Assembly (NCBI RefSeq): GCF_947495145.1
Contig: NZ_CANLXP010000014.1
Span: 25,135-89,134 of the forward strand
Reading direction: 5' to 3'
DNA from: an uncultured Arthrobacter sp.
GTDB taxonomy: Bacteria > Actinomycetota > Actinomycetes > Actinomycetales > Micrococcaceae
Length of the DNA stretch: 64,000 bases
The notes under the pieces are model-generated. The model did not search any database. It was given only the letters and a program-made list of their open reading frames with translations, and was not told the DNA's origin. Numbering within the stretch: position 1 is the stretch's first letter; each line of letters begins with the position of its first letter. Of this stretch, positions 1 to 9,257 are shown piece by piece. The translations under genes and the position numbers were made by a program.

Positions 1-102
1 GAAGGACGCGGGGTCATCAAAAATGCGTGTCATCGTTCCTCATTGAATTCGTGAGTAGCAAGTGAAAGGCAAGTACAAAGCAACTGACAGTGCGGTGGGA
101 TG

Positions 103-1101
103 TTACTGGCTGGCGGTCTGGCGCGGCTTCTGCCGGCCTTGCGCAACGAGGGGCGTGCCCAGAGCATAGTCCTCGGTCTTGGGAAGAATCTTCTTGCGCA
201 GGTAGTCCTGGTTGCTGGCGGATACGCTCAGCCCGTCTCCTCCGTAGTGCTCGGCGCAGATGATGCCCTGGAAGCCGGAAGCAAGGGCGGTGCGGAACGC
301 TTCCCGGTAGCTGATGACGCCCGTTTCCAGCGGCGCGGGCATCGCAACGAACTGGTTGCGGGCAAGGTTCTCGTCCCGCAGGTAATTCTTCACGTGCCAG
401 TAGTTCGCGTAGGGCACGGTCTTTGCGATGAGTTCCTGGATGGATTCGATCGGCCGGTGGAGACGTACCAGATTGCCGAGGTCCGGGTTGAGGCCGACGT
501 TGGGCAGGTCGATGTCCTGGACGAGCCGGACGGCGGAGTCACCGGTACCGAGGTAGGTGTCTTCGTACAGTTCCAGGGACACGAGCAAGCCCAGGTCCGC
601 TGCGTGATTGCCGAGCTCACGAATCCGTTCAACAGCCTTGTTCCAGGTCTCAGGATCGTTCTCGGGATCCTTGTGACCCTCGACGGTCCAGAACCACAGC
701 TGCTTCTTCTGCTCAGGGGTAAGCGCCTGGTGCAGTCCGAAGGAGACGACTTCGCAACCGAGCTGCGCGGCGGCCTCCAGGGTGCGGTGGCTGTAGGCGA
801 GGTTGTCTTCCCAGTTCTGCTCGTCGATGACGCTGCGGCGGATGGCCGAGATGGCGGGCGCTCCGATGCCGGCGTTGTCGGCTGCGAGCTTCAGCTGGTC
901 CAAGCGGTCGGTGGAGAGGTCACCGGGGCGTACCCAGCCATCGAAGAGGTCGATGTTGTCGAAACCGGCGTCCCGCACCTCACGGAAAACACCTTCCCAG
1001 GCGGTGGGCTCGGCGTCCTGCATGGTGATGCCGTCAGCCCCCTCATGGGGAAACTGCAGCGGTGCAGCGGTGATGGGCCAGTTGTCTGCGGTGTAAGCCA
1101 T
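103..1101 (-). CDS. Sugar phosphate isomerase/epimerase, xylose-isomerase-like TIM barrel
   Basis: The 332-residue product has the pattern of AP-endonuclease-2/xylose-isomerase-like TIM barrels: an early D-A-G-F-D-N-I-D-L-F strand, a mid-protein VSLELYEDTYLG strand that supplies an acidic metal ligand, then GLNPDLGNLVRLH and a late WHVKNY strand. These proteins use a divalent metal to isomerise or epimerise sugars and inositols in the cytosol. The start at 1101 is an ATG. A TCCTATAGGA palindrome lies 28 bases upstream, and the same core recurs ahead of the neighbouring gntR gene, so this gene is probably that regulator's target. The substrate cannot be read from the sequence. The family call is firm. 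Confidence 0.85.
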   Translation of the reverse strand: MAYTADNWPITAAPLQFPHEGADGITMQDAEPTAWEGVFREVRDAGFDNIDLFDGWVRPGDLSTDRLDQLKLAADNAGIGAPAISAIRRSVIDEQNWEDNLAYSHRTLEAAAQLGCEVVSFGLHQALTPEQKKQLWFWTVEGHKDPENDPETWNKAVERIRELGNHAADLGLLVSLELYEDTYLGTGDSAVRLVQDIDLPNVGLNPDLGNLVRLHRPIESIQELIAKTVPYANYWHVKNYLRDENLARNQFVAMPAPLETGVISYREAFRTALASGFQGIICAEHYGGDGLSVSASNQDYLRKKILPKTEDYALGTPLVAQGRQKPRQTASQ

Positions 1102-1128
1102 GGTTCACTCCGTTGTGGTAATCGTATT

Positions 1129-1138
1129 TCCTATAGGA
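1129..1138. promoter_or_regulatory. Probable GntR operator upstream of the isomerase gene
   Basis: Perfect 10-base palindrome TCCTATAGGA in the gap between the gntR stop and the isomerase start. The same core occurs inside ATCCTATAGGAT ahead of gntR at 1908-1919. A shared palindrome at two promoters next to a GntR gene suggests one regulon with autoregulation. This is inference from position and repetition. Confidence 0.65.
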
Positions 1139-1214
1139 TCCATGATCGCGCTCACAGTGTCAAGATCAAGCGGACGACGACGGCGCGGTCAGGGGAAGCG
1201 AATGAGCCAGTTGC

Positions 1215-1901
1215 TCAGGGGTGCTCCACACTGTCGAGAATGGAGCGTTCTTTCACGCCGTTCAGGTGCGCAATCATGGCCTCGCGGGCCGCTGCCGGAT
1301 TCCCCGCCGCGAAGGCTTTGAGGATTGCCGTGTGCTCCTCGATGGCTGTGTCAGCGTCCGTCACGCCAAGGCCTGCGAAGAACCGGAAGCGCTGCACCTG
1401 CCCGCCGAGCGTTTTGTAGGCGTTGAGGATGAACGGATTGCCGGCATGTTCGGCGATGAGCCGGTGAAAGTCCTCGTCCGCCTTCCAGTAATCACGGAAC
1501 TCCGCATACGACGCTCCGGTTGGAGCCGTGCGCAGCTGTTCGATGGTGTGCTGCAGCTCGTCGAACAGCTCAGGGGTGCTTCGGGCACAGGCCAGTTCAG
1601 CGTTGACCGGTTCGATCACCAGGCGCGCATCAACCAGTTGGCTGAGCTCCAGCGGCGTGAAGAGGGGCGCCACCCGGTAACCCTTGAGCGCTATCCGCCG
1701 CACCATGCCGGTGTGTTCGAGCCTCGCAAGCGCTTCGCGGACGGGGGTGGGTGAAACCTCAAGATCCCGGGCAATGCCGTCGATGCTGAGACTCGCCCCC
1801 GCCTCCAGCCTGCCGTCGATCAGCGAGGCCATCAGCTCTTCATGCACGTAGTCGGCAAGGACCTGGCGGTTCAGGGCGCGGCGGGGAGGATGAGCAGGCA
1901 T
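1215..1901 (-). CDS. GntR-family transcriptional regulator, FadR/FCD subfamily
   Basis: The 228-residue protein has an N-terminal winged helix (residues about 10-75), recognised from L-E-V-S-P-T-P-V-R-E-A-L-A-R-L-E, the usual GntR recognition helix. An all-helical FCD ligand-binding domain follows, with D-E-D-F-H as a typical metal-binding motif and a late histidine pair. FCD regulators usually sense organic acids or sugar acids. The ATG at 1901 lies directly beside the palindrome ATCCTATAGGAT, which would allow autorepression. The gene reads in the same direction as the isomerase downstream of it, whose promoter region carries the same core, so the isomerase is the likely target. The effector is unknown. 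Confidence 0.88.
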   Translation of the reverse strand: MPAHPPRRALNRQVLADYVHEELMASLIDGRLEAGASLSIDGIARDLEVSPTPVREALARLEHTGMVRRIALKGYRVAPLFTPLELSQLVDARLVIEPVNAELACARSTPELFDELQHTIEQLRTAPTGASYAEFRDYWKADEDFHRLIAEHAGNPFILNAYKTLGGQVQRFRFFAGLGVTDADTAIEEHTAILKAFAAGNPAAAREAMIAHLNGVKERSILDSVEHP

Positions 1902-1907
1902 TGTTAA

Positions 1908-1919
1908 ATCCTATAGGAT
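1908..1919. promoter_or_regulatory. Probable GntR autoregulatory operator
   Basis: Perfect 12-base palindrome ATCCTATAGGAT, six bases upstream of the gntR start codon. It matches the 10-base palindrome at 1129-1138. The very short distance to the start implies a short or absent leader, so a protein bound here would block transcription of gntR. Confidence 0.65.
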
Positions 1920-1953
1920 AGGCGCCTAAACCTCGGGGAGGGCGAAGGCCCCG

Positions 1954-2976
1954 CTATTTCGGCGAAGCAGTCGACTCCCGCACCAGGAGCCGCGTGGCAA
2001 GTTCTATCCGCGTCGAATCGGGCTGCTCACCGTCGATCTGGCGCAACAGGGTCCGCGCGGCTGCACGGCCGATCTCCCGCAGTGGCTGCTCAACCGTGGT
2101 GAGCTGCGGCATGGTCGCCTCCGCAAAGGAGGTGCCGTCGAATCCCACTATGCTGAGGTCACCCGGCAGCTTCATGCCGCGCCGGCGCGCTTCCTCCCAG
2201 ACCCCGATCGCGATGGTGTCGTTCGCCGCGAAAATCGCGGTGGGCGGCTCGGGCAGCTCCAGCAGCTGGGCCAGGCCCTCGATTCCGAAGGACCGCGTGA
2301 AGTCCCGCGAGATGATGTACTCCGGCCGCACCTCAACGCCGCGTCCCAGCAGCGCCGCCATGTAGCCGTGCTGGCGGTCCTGGCTGCATTCGGCACGCAC
2401 CGGCCCGCCGAGGTGGGCGATGCGCTCGTGGCCAAGATCCAGCAGGTGCTCAGTGGCCGCCTTGCCGCCGGCCCAGTTGGTGGCACCCACACTGACGACG
2501 TCGGATCCGGGCGGATTGAGCGGATCAACCAGAACCACGGGGATGCCGCGTTCCTGGAAGGTCAAAATGTCACTGGGCCCCCACTTCGAGGTCACGAGCA
2601 GCAGACCCCGCCTGCCGGCGTCGAGCATTCGCCGTACGCGCTCGGCAGCGCTGGCAGCTTCCAGCGACATGGCGGACAGCACTACTTCCGCACCGTTTTC
2701 GCTGGTGCACTCGAGGATCCCGTCCATCACCTCGCTGTAGTAGGCGGTGGTGACGCTTTCGACGACGACGTCGATCATCACCGAATCGGTGCGCCTCCGC
2801 GGAGAGGGAGAGCGGTAGTTGAGGCTGCGCATCACCTCCAGCACCCGGTCACGGGTGGCGGCCGCGACGTCGTCCCTGCCGTTGAGGACTTTCGAAACGG
2901 TCGGAATGGACACTCCGGCGATTTCCGCCACCGAGGCAAGCGTTGCCTTCGGCGTTGTGGTGTTGGTCGTTGCCAC
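1954..2976 (-). CDS. LacI-family transcriptional repressor
   Basis: The 340-residue product has a typical LacI helix-turn-helix near residues 15-40 (SVAEIAGVSIPTVSKVLNG), a hinge helix, and a periplasmic-binding-protein-like sensor domain ending in the usual E-Q-P-L-R-E-I-G-R-A-A stretch. The length is normal. It diverges from the ABC transporter operon starting at 3175. Three phased TCGAAA repeats lie in the shared gap and are the likely operator. The effector is probably a sugar or sugar derivative imported by the transporter. The regulator and target pairing is inferred from divergence and from the repeats. Confidence 0.92.
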   Translation of the reverse strand: MATTNTTTPKATLASVAEIAGVSIPTVSKVLNGRDDVAAATRDRVLEVMRSLNYRSPSPRRRTDSVMIDVVVESVTTAYYSEVMDGILECTSENGAEVVLSAMSLEAASAAERVRRMLDAGRRGLLLVTSKWGPSDILTFQERGIPVVLVDPLNPPGSDVVSVGATNWAGGKAATEHLLDLGHERIAHLGGPVRAECSQDRQHGYMAALLGRGVEVRPEYIISRDFTRSFGIEGLAQLLELPEPPTAIFAANDTIAIGVWEEARRRGMKLPGDLSIVGFDGTSFAEATMPQLTTVEQPLREIGRAAARTLLRQIDGEQPDSTRIELATRLLVRESTASPK

Positions 2977-3025
2977 CGCTTCCTCTTCCGATCTGGAGTG
3001 TTTTCTGACTTTTTCAATAAGCCTA

Positions 3026-3055
3026 TTGACCCGGCCCGTGTGATGCAGATAACTT
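3026..3055 (+). promoter_or_regulatory. Putative promoter of the first sugar ABC operon
   Basis: TTGACC (3026-3031) is followed after 18 bases by TAACTT (3050-3055), close to the vegetative consensus. Transcription would begin around 3060, directly in front of the TTTCGAAA repeats and about 115 bases before the binding-protein start. Assigned by eye only. Confidence 0.45.
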
Positions 3056-3062
3056 TACACAC

Positions 3063-3092
3063 ATCGAAACATCTTTCGAAACATTTCGAAAC
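3063..3092. promoter_or_regulatory. Phased TTTCGAAA repeats, probable LacI operator
   Basis: Two perfect TTTCGAAA palindromes at 3074-3081 and 3084-3091 are exactly one helical turn apart, with a third partial copy (TCGAAAC) at 3064-3070. They lie just downstream of the putative promoter and between the divergent lacI and binding-protein genes. LacI-family operators are palindromes with a central CG, which fits. Confidence 0.6.
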
Positions 3093-3174
3093 TAATCAAG
3101 ACAAGCACTTCTCGGCAACAGCCTGTTTATCGACCGGAGCCAACGTGGGCCCGGATCGAGGAAGGAACTCTCGA

Positions 3175-4494
3175 ATGAAGAACTCCAAGCTTTCCGGCAT
3201 GGCGGCCGTTGCGTCGGCCCTGACGCTGACCCTCACCCTGGGAGCCTGCGGAAGCAGCGGTCCCCAGGACACCACCGCTGATGCGGGTTCCCCCACCATG
3301 TGGGCGCTGACCGGCGCCAACGAGGCCGTCACCGGTGCGTCGGTTGAGTCGTGGAACGCCGCGCACAACGACGCCGCGATCCAGCTCGACTACTTCGCCA
3401 ATGACGCTTACAAGACCAAGGTCCGCACTGCAATCGGTGCAGGCGAAGGGCCAACCCTCATCCACGGCTGGGGCGGCGGCGTGCTGCAGTCCTACGTCGA
3501 TGAGGGCCACGTGATGGACCTGACGTCCTTCCTCGAGGAGAACCCCGAGGTGAAGGAACGCTACATCCCGGCGGTCTTCGACAACGGCGTCATTGACGGC
3601 ACCAGCTACGCCCTTCCCTACACTGGCATGCAGCCCGTGGTCATGTACTACAACAAGGAACTCTTCGAGCAGATCGGTGCCGAGCCGCCCCAGACCTGGG
3701 ATGAGCTGATGGACCTGGTGCCGAAGTTCAACGAGGCCGGCATTGCTCCGTTCGCACTCGGCGGCCAGTCCAAGTGGCCCAACCTGATGTGGTTCTCCTA
3801 CCTCGTGGACCGTGTCGGCGGACCTGAGGTATTCAAGGCGATCCTGGACGGTGAAGAGGAAGCCTGGTCAGATCCCGCTGTGATTGAAGCGCTCACCATG
3901 ATCCAGGAACTTGTCGAGGCTGACGGCTTCATCAACGGCTTCTCCTCCGTGGCGGCCGACGGCGGTGCTGACGCCGCCCTGCTCTACACCGGCAAGGCAG
4001 CCATGCTGCTCCAGGGCGCCTGGGTGTACCAGACGCTGAAGAATGACGCCCCGGACTTCGTGTCCTCCGGCAACCTCGGCTACCTCAATTTCCCCGCGGT
4101 CGAGGGTGGAGCGGGAGACCCCGAGAACATCGTGGGCAACCCCAGCAACTTCTGGTCGGTCTCAGCGAGTGCCTCCGATGAGCAGAAGGACGCCGCACTG
4201 GAGTACCTGAAGGACGGCCTGTACAACGAGGAATACACTCAGGACCTCATCGAGTCCGGCGCCATCCCGCCGACCGTCGGCGCGGAAGAGCTCCTCGCGC
4301 AGTCGGAGGACAAAGATTTCCTGACCGAGGTCTACACCATGGCCACCGAGGCCCCGAGTTTCCAGCTTTCCTGGGACCAGGCGCTGAGCCCGGACCAGGG
4401 CAGCGCCATGCTCGCCAACCTGGACCGCATCTTCCTGGGAGAAATTACTCCTGAAGAGTTCGCGGAGACGATGAACGGGACGCTGGGCGAGTAA
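3175..4494 (+). CDS. Carbohydrate ABC transporter, substrate-binding lipoprotein
   Basis: The 439-residue product begins with a lipoprotein signal peptide: two early lysines, a hydrophobic stretch, then T-L-G-A-C-G with the lipobox cysteine near residue 23. The rest resembles family-1 extracellular sugar-binding proteins (PLPYTGMQPVVMYYNKELFE; PQTWDEL). It would capture a sugar outside the membrane and pass it to the two permeases downstream. The frame is open far upstream, but the ATG at 3175 is preceded by GAGGAAGGAA and starts the signal peptide, so that start is chosen. The next gene begins directly after its stop codon. The substrate is unknown. Confidence 0.92.
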   Translation: MKNSKLSGMAAVASALTLTLTLGACGSSGPQDTTADAGSPTMWALTGANEAVTGASVESWNAAHNDAAIQLDYFANDAYKTKVRTAIGAGEGPTLIHGWGGGVLQSYVDEGHVMDLTSFLEENPEVKERYIPAVFDNGVIDGTSYALPYTGMQPVVMYYNKELFEQIGAEPPQTWDELMDLVPKFNEAGIAPFALGGQSKWPNLMWFSYLVDRVGGPEVFKAILDGEEEAWSDPAVIEALTMIQELVEADGFINGFSSVAADGGADAALLYTGKAAMLLQGAWVYQTLKNDAPDFVSSGNLGYLNFPAVEGGAGDPENIVGNPSNFWSVSASASDEQKDAALEYLKDGLYNEEYTQDLIESGAIPPTVGAEELLAQSEDKDFLTEVYTMATEAPSFQLSWDQALSPDQGSAMLANLDRIFLGEITPEEFAETMNGTLGE

Positions 4495-5421
4495 ATGGCT
4501 CTGCAGACCAAAACCGTTCCGGCGCTACCGGTGCGGCCCGCCCCGGGAAGGCGCAGCGGCGCCTCCCTGGGCTGGTTCGCGGCCCCGGCGCTGGTGTTCT
4601 TCGTTATCTTTGCGATCATCCCGCTGGCCGGCGTGATCTTCCTCAGCTTCACCAGCTGGAACGGACTCGGGGACATCACCCTCACCGGCTTCGACAGCTG
4701 GATCACCGCCCTCACGAGCCCGGTCACAGCGAACGCCATCTGGGTGACGGTGAAGATCATGTTCTTCTCCCTAATCGTGCAGGTGCCGATCAGCCTGCTG
4801 CTCGGCGTCTTCACCGCCGGCACCCAGCGCTACCGCGCGCTGCTCGCCGTCATCTACTTCGTTCCGCTGCTGCTCTCCTCAGCCGCCGTCGCCATCGCCT
4901 ACAAGGCGCTGCTGGATCCGAACTTCGGTGTGGGTCCCGGGCTGAACCTTCCCTTCCTCGCCCAGGACTGGCTGGGCGATCCGGATCTGGCGCTGTTCGT
5001 CGTCGTGTTCGTGATCGCCTGGCAGTTCGTGCCGTTCCACACCCTGATCTACCAGGGTGGCGTCCGGCAGATCCCGGCCAGCTTCTACGAGGCTGCGCAG
5101 ATTGACGGCGCCGGCCGGATGCAGCAGTTCTTCCACATCACGCTGCCGCAGCTGAAGTACACCATGATCACGTCCTCGACGCTGATGGTGGTCGGCTCGC
5201 TTGCCTACTTCGATCTGATCTTCGTGCTGACGGCCGGCGGTCCCGGCTACGCCACGCGGCTGCTGCCGCTGCACATGTATCTCACCGGTTTCCAGGCCAA
5301 TGACATGGGTGCGGCCAGCGCGCTGGGAGTCATCCTCGTCGTCGTCGGGCTTGGGCTTGCGGTCCTCGTCCAGAGCCTCGGCGGCAGGAACCGCGCCGCA
5401 AGCCAGTTGGAAGGAGCATGA
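4495..5421 (+). CDS. Carbohydrate ABC transporter permease, MalF/UgpA type
   Basis: The 308-residue membrane protein has about six hydrophobic segments and the inner-membrane EAA loop (EAAQIDGAGRMQQFFHITLP), through which the cytosolic ATPase couples to the channel. Its ATG directly follows the stop codon of the binding-protein gene, and its end overlaps the second permease by four bases, so translation is probably coupled. No ATPase is encoded in the operon. In Actinobacteria a shared MsiK-type ATPase encoded elsewhere usually serves such systems. Confidence 0.92.
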   Translation: MALQTKTVPALPVRPAPGRRSGASLGWFAAPALVFFVIFAIIPLAGVIFLSFTSWNGLGDITLTGFDSWITALTSPVTANAIWVTVKIMFFSLIVQVPISLLLGVFTAGTQRYRALLAVIYFVPLLLSSAAVAIAYKALLDPNFGVGPGLNLPFLAQDWLGDPDLALFVVVFVIAWQFVPFHTLIYQGGVRQIPASFYEAAQIDGAGRMQQFFHITLPQLKYTMITSSTLMVVGSLAYFDLIFVLTAGGPGYATRLLPLHMYLTGFQANDMGAASALGVILVVVGLGLAVLVQSLGGRNRAASQLEGA

Positions 5422-6317
5422 TGGCCATCACCACCGAGGCGCCCCGGGCCACGAAGAAGGGCTCCCACCCGCAACAACCTGAACGACGACGACGGCGCTC
5501 CGGCCACCGGCCCAACCTCCTCGGCGGTCTGGGCGGCTGGATCTGGCTGGCAGTCATCATCCTGCCGATCTACTACGTGGTCATCACCAGCGTGAAGAAC
5601 CAGGCCGGCTTCTTCGGCAGCAATCCGCTTGCCCCGACGCTGGAGCCGACCCTGGACAATTACGCCTTCGTCCTCGAGCAGGGTTTCGCGCAGTACTTCC
5701 TGAACTCGCTGATTGTCACGCTGGGCACGGTTCTGCCGGCGCTCGTGGTGTCCTTTATGGCGGCGTACGCCGTGGTGCGGGGGAGCGGTCGGTTCATTAC
5801 CTGGACCAACACCCTGTTCCTGATGGGGCTCGCGATCCCGCTGCACGCCACGATCATCCCGATCTATTACATGATCACCCGTGCCCGGCTCTATGACACG
5901 CTGTTGGCGCTGATCCTGCCTTCGATCGCGTTTGCCATCCCGATCTCGGTGCTGATCCTGTCCAACTTCCTGCGGAATGTACCCAAGGAGCTGTTCGAAT
6001 CGATGCGTCTGGACGGCTGCTCCGAGTTCAGCATGATGTGGCGGCTCGCCCTGCCGCTGACCCGGCCAGCCGTGGTGACCGTCGGCATCTACAACGCGCT
6101 GCAGGTCTGGAACGGCTTCCTCTTCCCGCTGATCCTGACGCAGAGTCCGGACAAGCGGGTGCTGCCGCTCTCGCTGTGGGCGTTCCAGGGTGAATTCACG
6201 ATCAACATCCCGGCGGTGCTTGCCGCCGTCGTGCTGGCAACCCTGCCGCTGCTGGTGCTCTATGTCGTGGCGCGCAAGCAGCTGGTCAGCGGGCTCACTG
6301 CCGGCTTCAGCAAGTAG
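5418..6317 (+). CDS. Carbohydrate ABC transporter permease, MalG/UgpE type
   Basis: The 299-residue membrane protein has a charged, arginine-rich N-terminus followed by six hydrophobic segments. The EAA-type loop reads ESMRLDGCSEFSMMWRLALP, with the conserved D-G and L-P. It is the usual second half of the heterodimeric channel. It starts in an ATGATG that overlaps the stop of the first permease. TAGGAGA lies between its stop and the next ATG at 6326, so the operon continues. Confidence 0.92.
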   Translation: MMAITTEAPRATKKGSHPQQPERRRRRSGHRPNLLGGLGGWIWLAVIILPIYYVVITSVKNQAGFFGSNPLAPTLEPTLDNYAFVLEQGFAQYFLNSLIVTLGTVLPALVVSFMAAYAVVRGSGRFITWTNTLFLMGLAIPLHATIIPIYYMITRARLYDTLLALILPSIAFAIPISVLILSNFLRNVPKELFESMRLDGCSEFSMMWRLALPLTRPAVVTVGIYNALQVWNGFLFPLILTQSPDKRVLPLSLWAFQGEFTINIPAVLAAVVLATLPLLVLYVVARKQLVSGLTAGFSK

Positions 6318-6325
6318 GAGATTTC

Positions 6326-7510
6326 ATGACACAGAACAAGACCCCCCTACGGGTTGGCATGGTGGGCTACGCGTTTATGGGTGCCGCCCACTCCCACGCC
6401 TGGCGCACCGCGCCGCGGTTCTTCGACCTGCCGCTGCGGCCCGAGCTGTCCGTCCTGGTGGGACGGAACGCCGACGCCGCTTCGGAGGCCGCCGAGCGTA
6501 TGGGCTGGAACGAGACGGCCACCGACTGGCGCGAGGTCATCGCGCGGGACGACATTGACCTCATCGACATCTGCACTCCCGGGGACACGCATGCCGAGAT
6601 TGCGATTGCGGCGTTAGAGGCAGGCAAACACGTCCTCTGTGAGAAGCCGCTGGCCAACTCGGTGGAGGAAGCCGAGCGCATGGTTGCTGCCGCCGAGGCA
6701 GCAGCGCAGCACGGCATCCAGGCCATGTGCGGCTACAGCTACCGCCGGACCCCGGCGCTGACACTTGCGCGGGAACTGGTGCAGGAAGGCCGGATTGGAA
6801 CCATCCGCCACGTCCGTGCACAGTACCTGCAGGACTGGCTGTCGGATGAGTTGACCCCGCTGACCTGGCGGATGGACAAGGCCAAGGCCGGCTCCGGATC
6901 CCTGGGCGACATCGGTGCCCACATCATCGACGCGGCCCAGTGGGTCACCGGCTCGAACATCGCCGGCGTCTCGGCACTGATGGAGACCTTCGTGACCGAG
7001 CGGCCGGTCGGCGGTGACCTCGTGGGCCTCGGCGGCAAGGGCGACTCAACGGGCGAGAAAGGGCCGGTAACGGTCGACGACGCCGCCGCCTTCACCGCCC
7101 GGTTCGACGACGGTGCGATCGGAGTTTTTGAGGCCACCCGCTTTGCGCTGGGCAGGAAGAACGCTATCCGGCTGGAGATCAATGGATCGGCCGGCTCGAT
7201 CGCCTTCGACTTCGAGGACATGAACGTCCTGGAGTATTACGACGGCAGCAATGACAGCCGCACCTCCGGCTTCCGGCGCATTCAGGTGGGCGAACCGGAC
7301 CACCCGTACACGGGGAACTGGTGGCCGGTGGGGCACGGCCTCGGCTACGAGCACGGGTTCACGCATCAGGTGGTGGAACTGGTGACTGCGCTGAGCAGCG
7401 GAACTCAGCCGTCGCCGTCGTTCGCTGATGCCTTGCGGGTGCAGCGGGTGCTGGCCGCGGTGGAGCAGAGCGCAACCAACGAATCCCGCTGGCAGCGGGT
7501 CGAAAGATGA
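6326..7510 (+). CDS. Gfo/Idh/MocA-family oxidoreductase
   Basis: The 394-residue protein starts with a nucleotide-binding Rossmann fold ([16 protein letters not shown]) and carries the family signature [11 protein letters not shown] near residue 105, whose lysine is catalytic. A second motif, [14 protein letters not shown], places the substrate-binding aspartate and histidine near residues 196-201. Such enzymes oxidise or reduce sugars and inositols with NAD(P). It is the first of two family members in this operon. Its stop overlaps the region just before the next gene. The substrate is not inferable. Confidence 0.9.
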   Translation: MTQNKTPLRVGMVGYAFMGAAHSHAWRTAPRFFDLPLRPELSVLVGRNADAASEAAERMGWNETATDWREVIARDDIDLIDICTPGDTHAEIAIAALEAGKHVLCEKPLANSVEEAERMVAAAEAAAQHGIQAMCGYSYRRTPALTLARELVQEGRIGTIRHVRAQYLQDWLSDELTPLTWRMDKAKAGSGSLGDIGAHIIDAAQWVTGSNIAGVSALMETFVTERPVGGDLVGLGGKGDSTGEKGPVTVDDAAAFTARFDDGAIGVFEATRFALGRKNAIRLEINGSAGSIAFDFEDMNVLEYYDGSNDSRTSGFRRIQVGEPDHPYTGNWWPVGHGLGYEHGFTHQVVELVTALSSGTQPSPSFADALRVQRVLAAVEQSATNESRWQRVER

Positions 7511-7527
7511 CTGAGAGGGAGAACCGA

Positions 7528-8532
7528 ATGCGACCAGTAACACTGTTCACCGGCCAGTGGGCGGATCTGCCGTTCGAGGAAGTGGCGCGACTCGCGGGCG
7601 AGTGGGGCTTCGATGGGCTGGAAATCGCCTGCTGGGGCGATCACCTCGACCCCGAGCGCGTGGTGGAAGACGATGCCTATCTCCGGAACCGCCTCGACAT
7701 TCTTGAGCGGAACAACCTGCAGGTCCACGCGATCGCCAACCACCTCACCGGACAGGCGGTCTGTGATGACCCCATTGATGAGCGCCATCGCGGCATCCTG
7801 TCCGAGCGCGTGTGGGGAGATGGGGAAGCGGAGGGGGTGCGCCGTCGTGCGGCCGACGTTCTGAAGGCAACGGCCCACGCTGCCGCCCGGCTCGGCGCCA
7901 ATACGGTCACCGGCTTCACCGGTTCCTCGATCTGGAAGTGCGTGGCCATGTTCCCGCCCGTTCCGGAGTCGATGATCGATGCCGGTTATGAGGACTTCAA
8001 GGACCGCTGGGACCCGATTCTGGACGCGTTCGACGACGCCGGTGTGCGTTTTGCGCTCGAGGTGCACCCCTCGGAAATCGCCTACGACTACTGGAGCACC
8101 CGCCGCACGCTCGATGTCATGGCCGACCGGAAGAACTTCGGGCTGAACTTCGACCCCTCCCATTTCATCTGGCAGGACCTGGACCCGGTGATGTTCCTGC
8201 AGGACTTCGCGGAGCACATCTTCCACGTGCATGTGAAGGAATCGGTGCGGCAGCTCAACGGCCGCAACGGACGGCTGGGATCGCACCTGCCCTGGGGAGA
8301 TCCGCGGCGCGGCTGGGACTTCGTCACCGCCGGTCACGGTGACGTGCAGTGGGAACCGATCTTCCGCATGCTCAACTCCATCGGCTACAACGGCCCGGTC
8401 AGCGTCGAGTGGGAGGACGCGGGCATGGACCGCCTCATCGGCGCACCGCAGGCGCTGGCGCTCGTCCGTCAGTTGGGCGAGATAGCGCCGTCGGCAGCAG
8501 CGTTCGACGCCGCATTCTCCACCGGGCGCTGA
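7528..8532 (+). CDS. Sugar phosphate isomerase/epimerase, TIM barrel
   Basis: The 334-residue product has the xylose-isomerase-like barrel pattern: [31 protein letters not shown] with the metal-binding glutamate, [18 protein letters not shown], and [12 protein letters not shown] near the end. An in-frame ATG at 7507 overlaps the preceding stop, but GAGAGGGAG precedes the ATG at 7528 at good spacing, and the barrel begins there. It probably acts together with the flanking oxidoreductases on a keto-sugar or inositol-like intermediate. Its relation to the isomerase at the left end is only at family level. Confidence 0.87.
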   Translation: MRPVTLFTGQWADLPFEEVARLAGEWGFDGLEIACWGDHLDPERVVEDDAYLRNRLDILERNNLQVHAIANHLTGQAVCDDPIDERHRGILSERVWGDGEAEGVRRRAADVLKATAHAAARLGANTVTGFTGSSIWKCVAMFPPVPESMIDAGYEDFKDRWDPILDAFDDAGVRFALEVHPSEIAYDYWSTRRTLDVMADRKNFGLNFDPSHFIWQDLDPVMFLQDFAEHIFHVHVKESVRQLNGRNGRLGSHLPWGDPRRGWDFVTAGHGDVQWEPIFRMLNSIGYNGPVSVEWEDAGMDRLIGAPQALALVRQLGEIAPSAAAFDAAFSTGR

Positions 8533-8561
8533 GCCTGACGTACCTACAGAAAGACTTTGAA

Positions 8562-9257
8562 ATGACGAGCAAATTCGCCCTGATAGTCCGCGGCGGCTGG
8601 GATGGACATCAGCCCATCGAAGCCACCGAGCGCTTCATCCCCTTCCTCAAGGAAAGCGGCTACGACGTCCGCGTTGAGGAATCGCCGAAGATCTATGCGG
8701 ATCCTGAGTACATGGCCACCGTGGACCTGATCGTGCAGTGCAACACGATGAGCACCATAGAGAAGGACGAGTTCCGGGGCCTGCGAGCGGCGGTCGAAGC
8801 CGGTGCGGGACTGGCAGGCTGGCACGGCGGCATTGCGGACTCCTACCGGAACGAGTCGGACTACCTTCACCTGATCGGCGGGTCCTTCGCGTGCCACCCC
8901 GGCAAGCATCCGGACGAGTGCACCGGTGAGCAGTCGGACAACTACGTGCCGTACCGGGTGAACATGCTGCCCGCTGCGGCGGACCATCCGATCACCCAGG
9001 GAATCGGGGACTTCGACCTCGTCACCGAGCAGTACTGGGTGCTGGCAGACGATTACATCGATGTCCTTGCCACCACCACGCAGGCCGTGCGCGAGTGGGA
9101 CGCCTGGAACCGTCCGGTCACGTCACCGGCTATCTGGACCCGCCAGTGGGGTAAGGGCCGCATCTTCGTCGCTACACCCGGGCACCGGGTGGAGGTACTC
9201 GACGATCCAAACGTACGCACCATCATCGAAAGGGGCATGCTGTGGGCAAGCCGCTGA
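8562..9257 (+). CDS. ThuA-like (trehalose utilisation) protein
   Basis: The 231-residue product belongs to the class-I glutamine-amidotransferase-like ThuA fold. It shows a V-R-G-G-W-D-G-H-Q-P start, GLAGWHGGIADSYRNE with the usual W-H-G-G, YLHLIGGSFACHPG, then VTEQYWVL and the late GRIFVATPGH. In Rhizobia, ThuA works with the oxidoreductase ThuB on trehalose-type disaccharides through 3-keto sugars. Here it sits between two Gfo/Idh/MocA genes, which supports keto-sugar chemistry. The ATG at 8562 is chosen because earlier in-frame codons overlap the isomerase gene. The next gene begins inside its last 16 bases. Confidence 0.85.
   Translation: MTSKFALIVRGGWDGHQPIEATERFIPFLKESGYDVRVEESPKIYADPEYMATVDLIVQCNTMSTIEKDEFRGLRAAVEAGAGLAGWHGGIADSYRNESDYLHLIGGSFACHPGKHPDECTGEQSDNYVPYRVNMLPAAADHPITQGIGDFDLVTEQYWVLADDYIDVLATTTQAVREWDAWNRPVTSPAIWTRQWGKGRIFVATPGHRVEVLDDPNVRTIIERGMLWASR

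Noticed and set aside
100..1419. 439-codon plus-strand frame opposite the isomerase and GntR genes
   Set aside because: Antisense shadow typical of high-GC DNA; it has no family character and crosses two well supported genes.
2368..3174. Upstream extension of the first binding protein to 708 residues
   Set aside because: It runs antisense through lacI and would bury the signal peptide, while a strong ribosome site precedes 3175.
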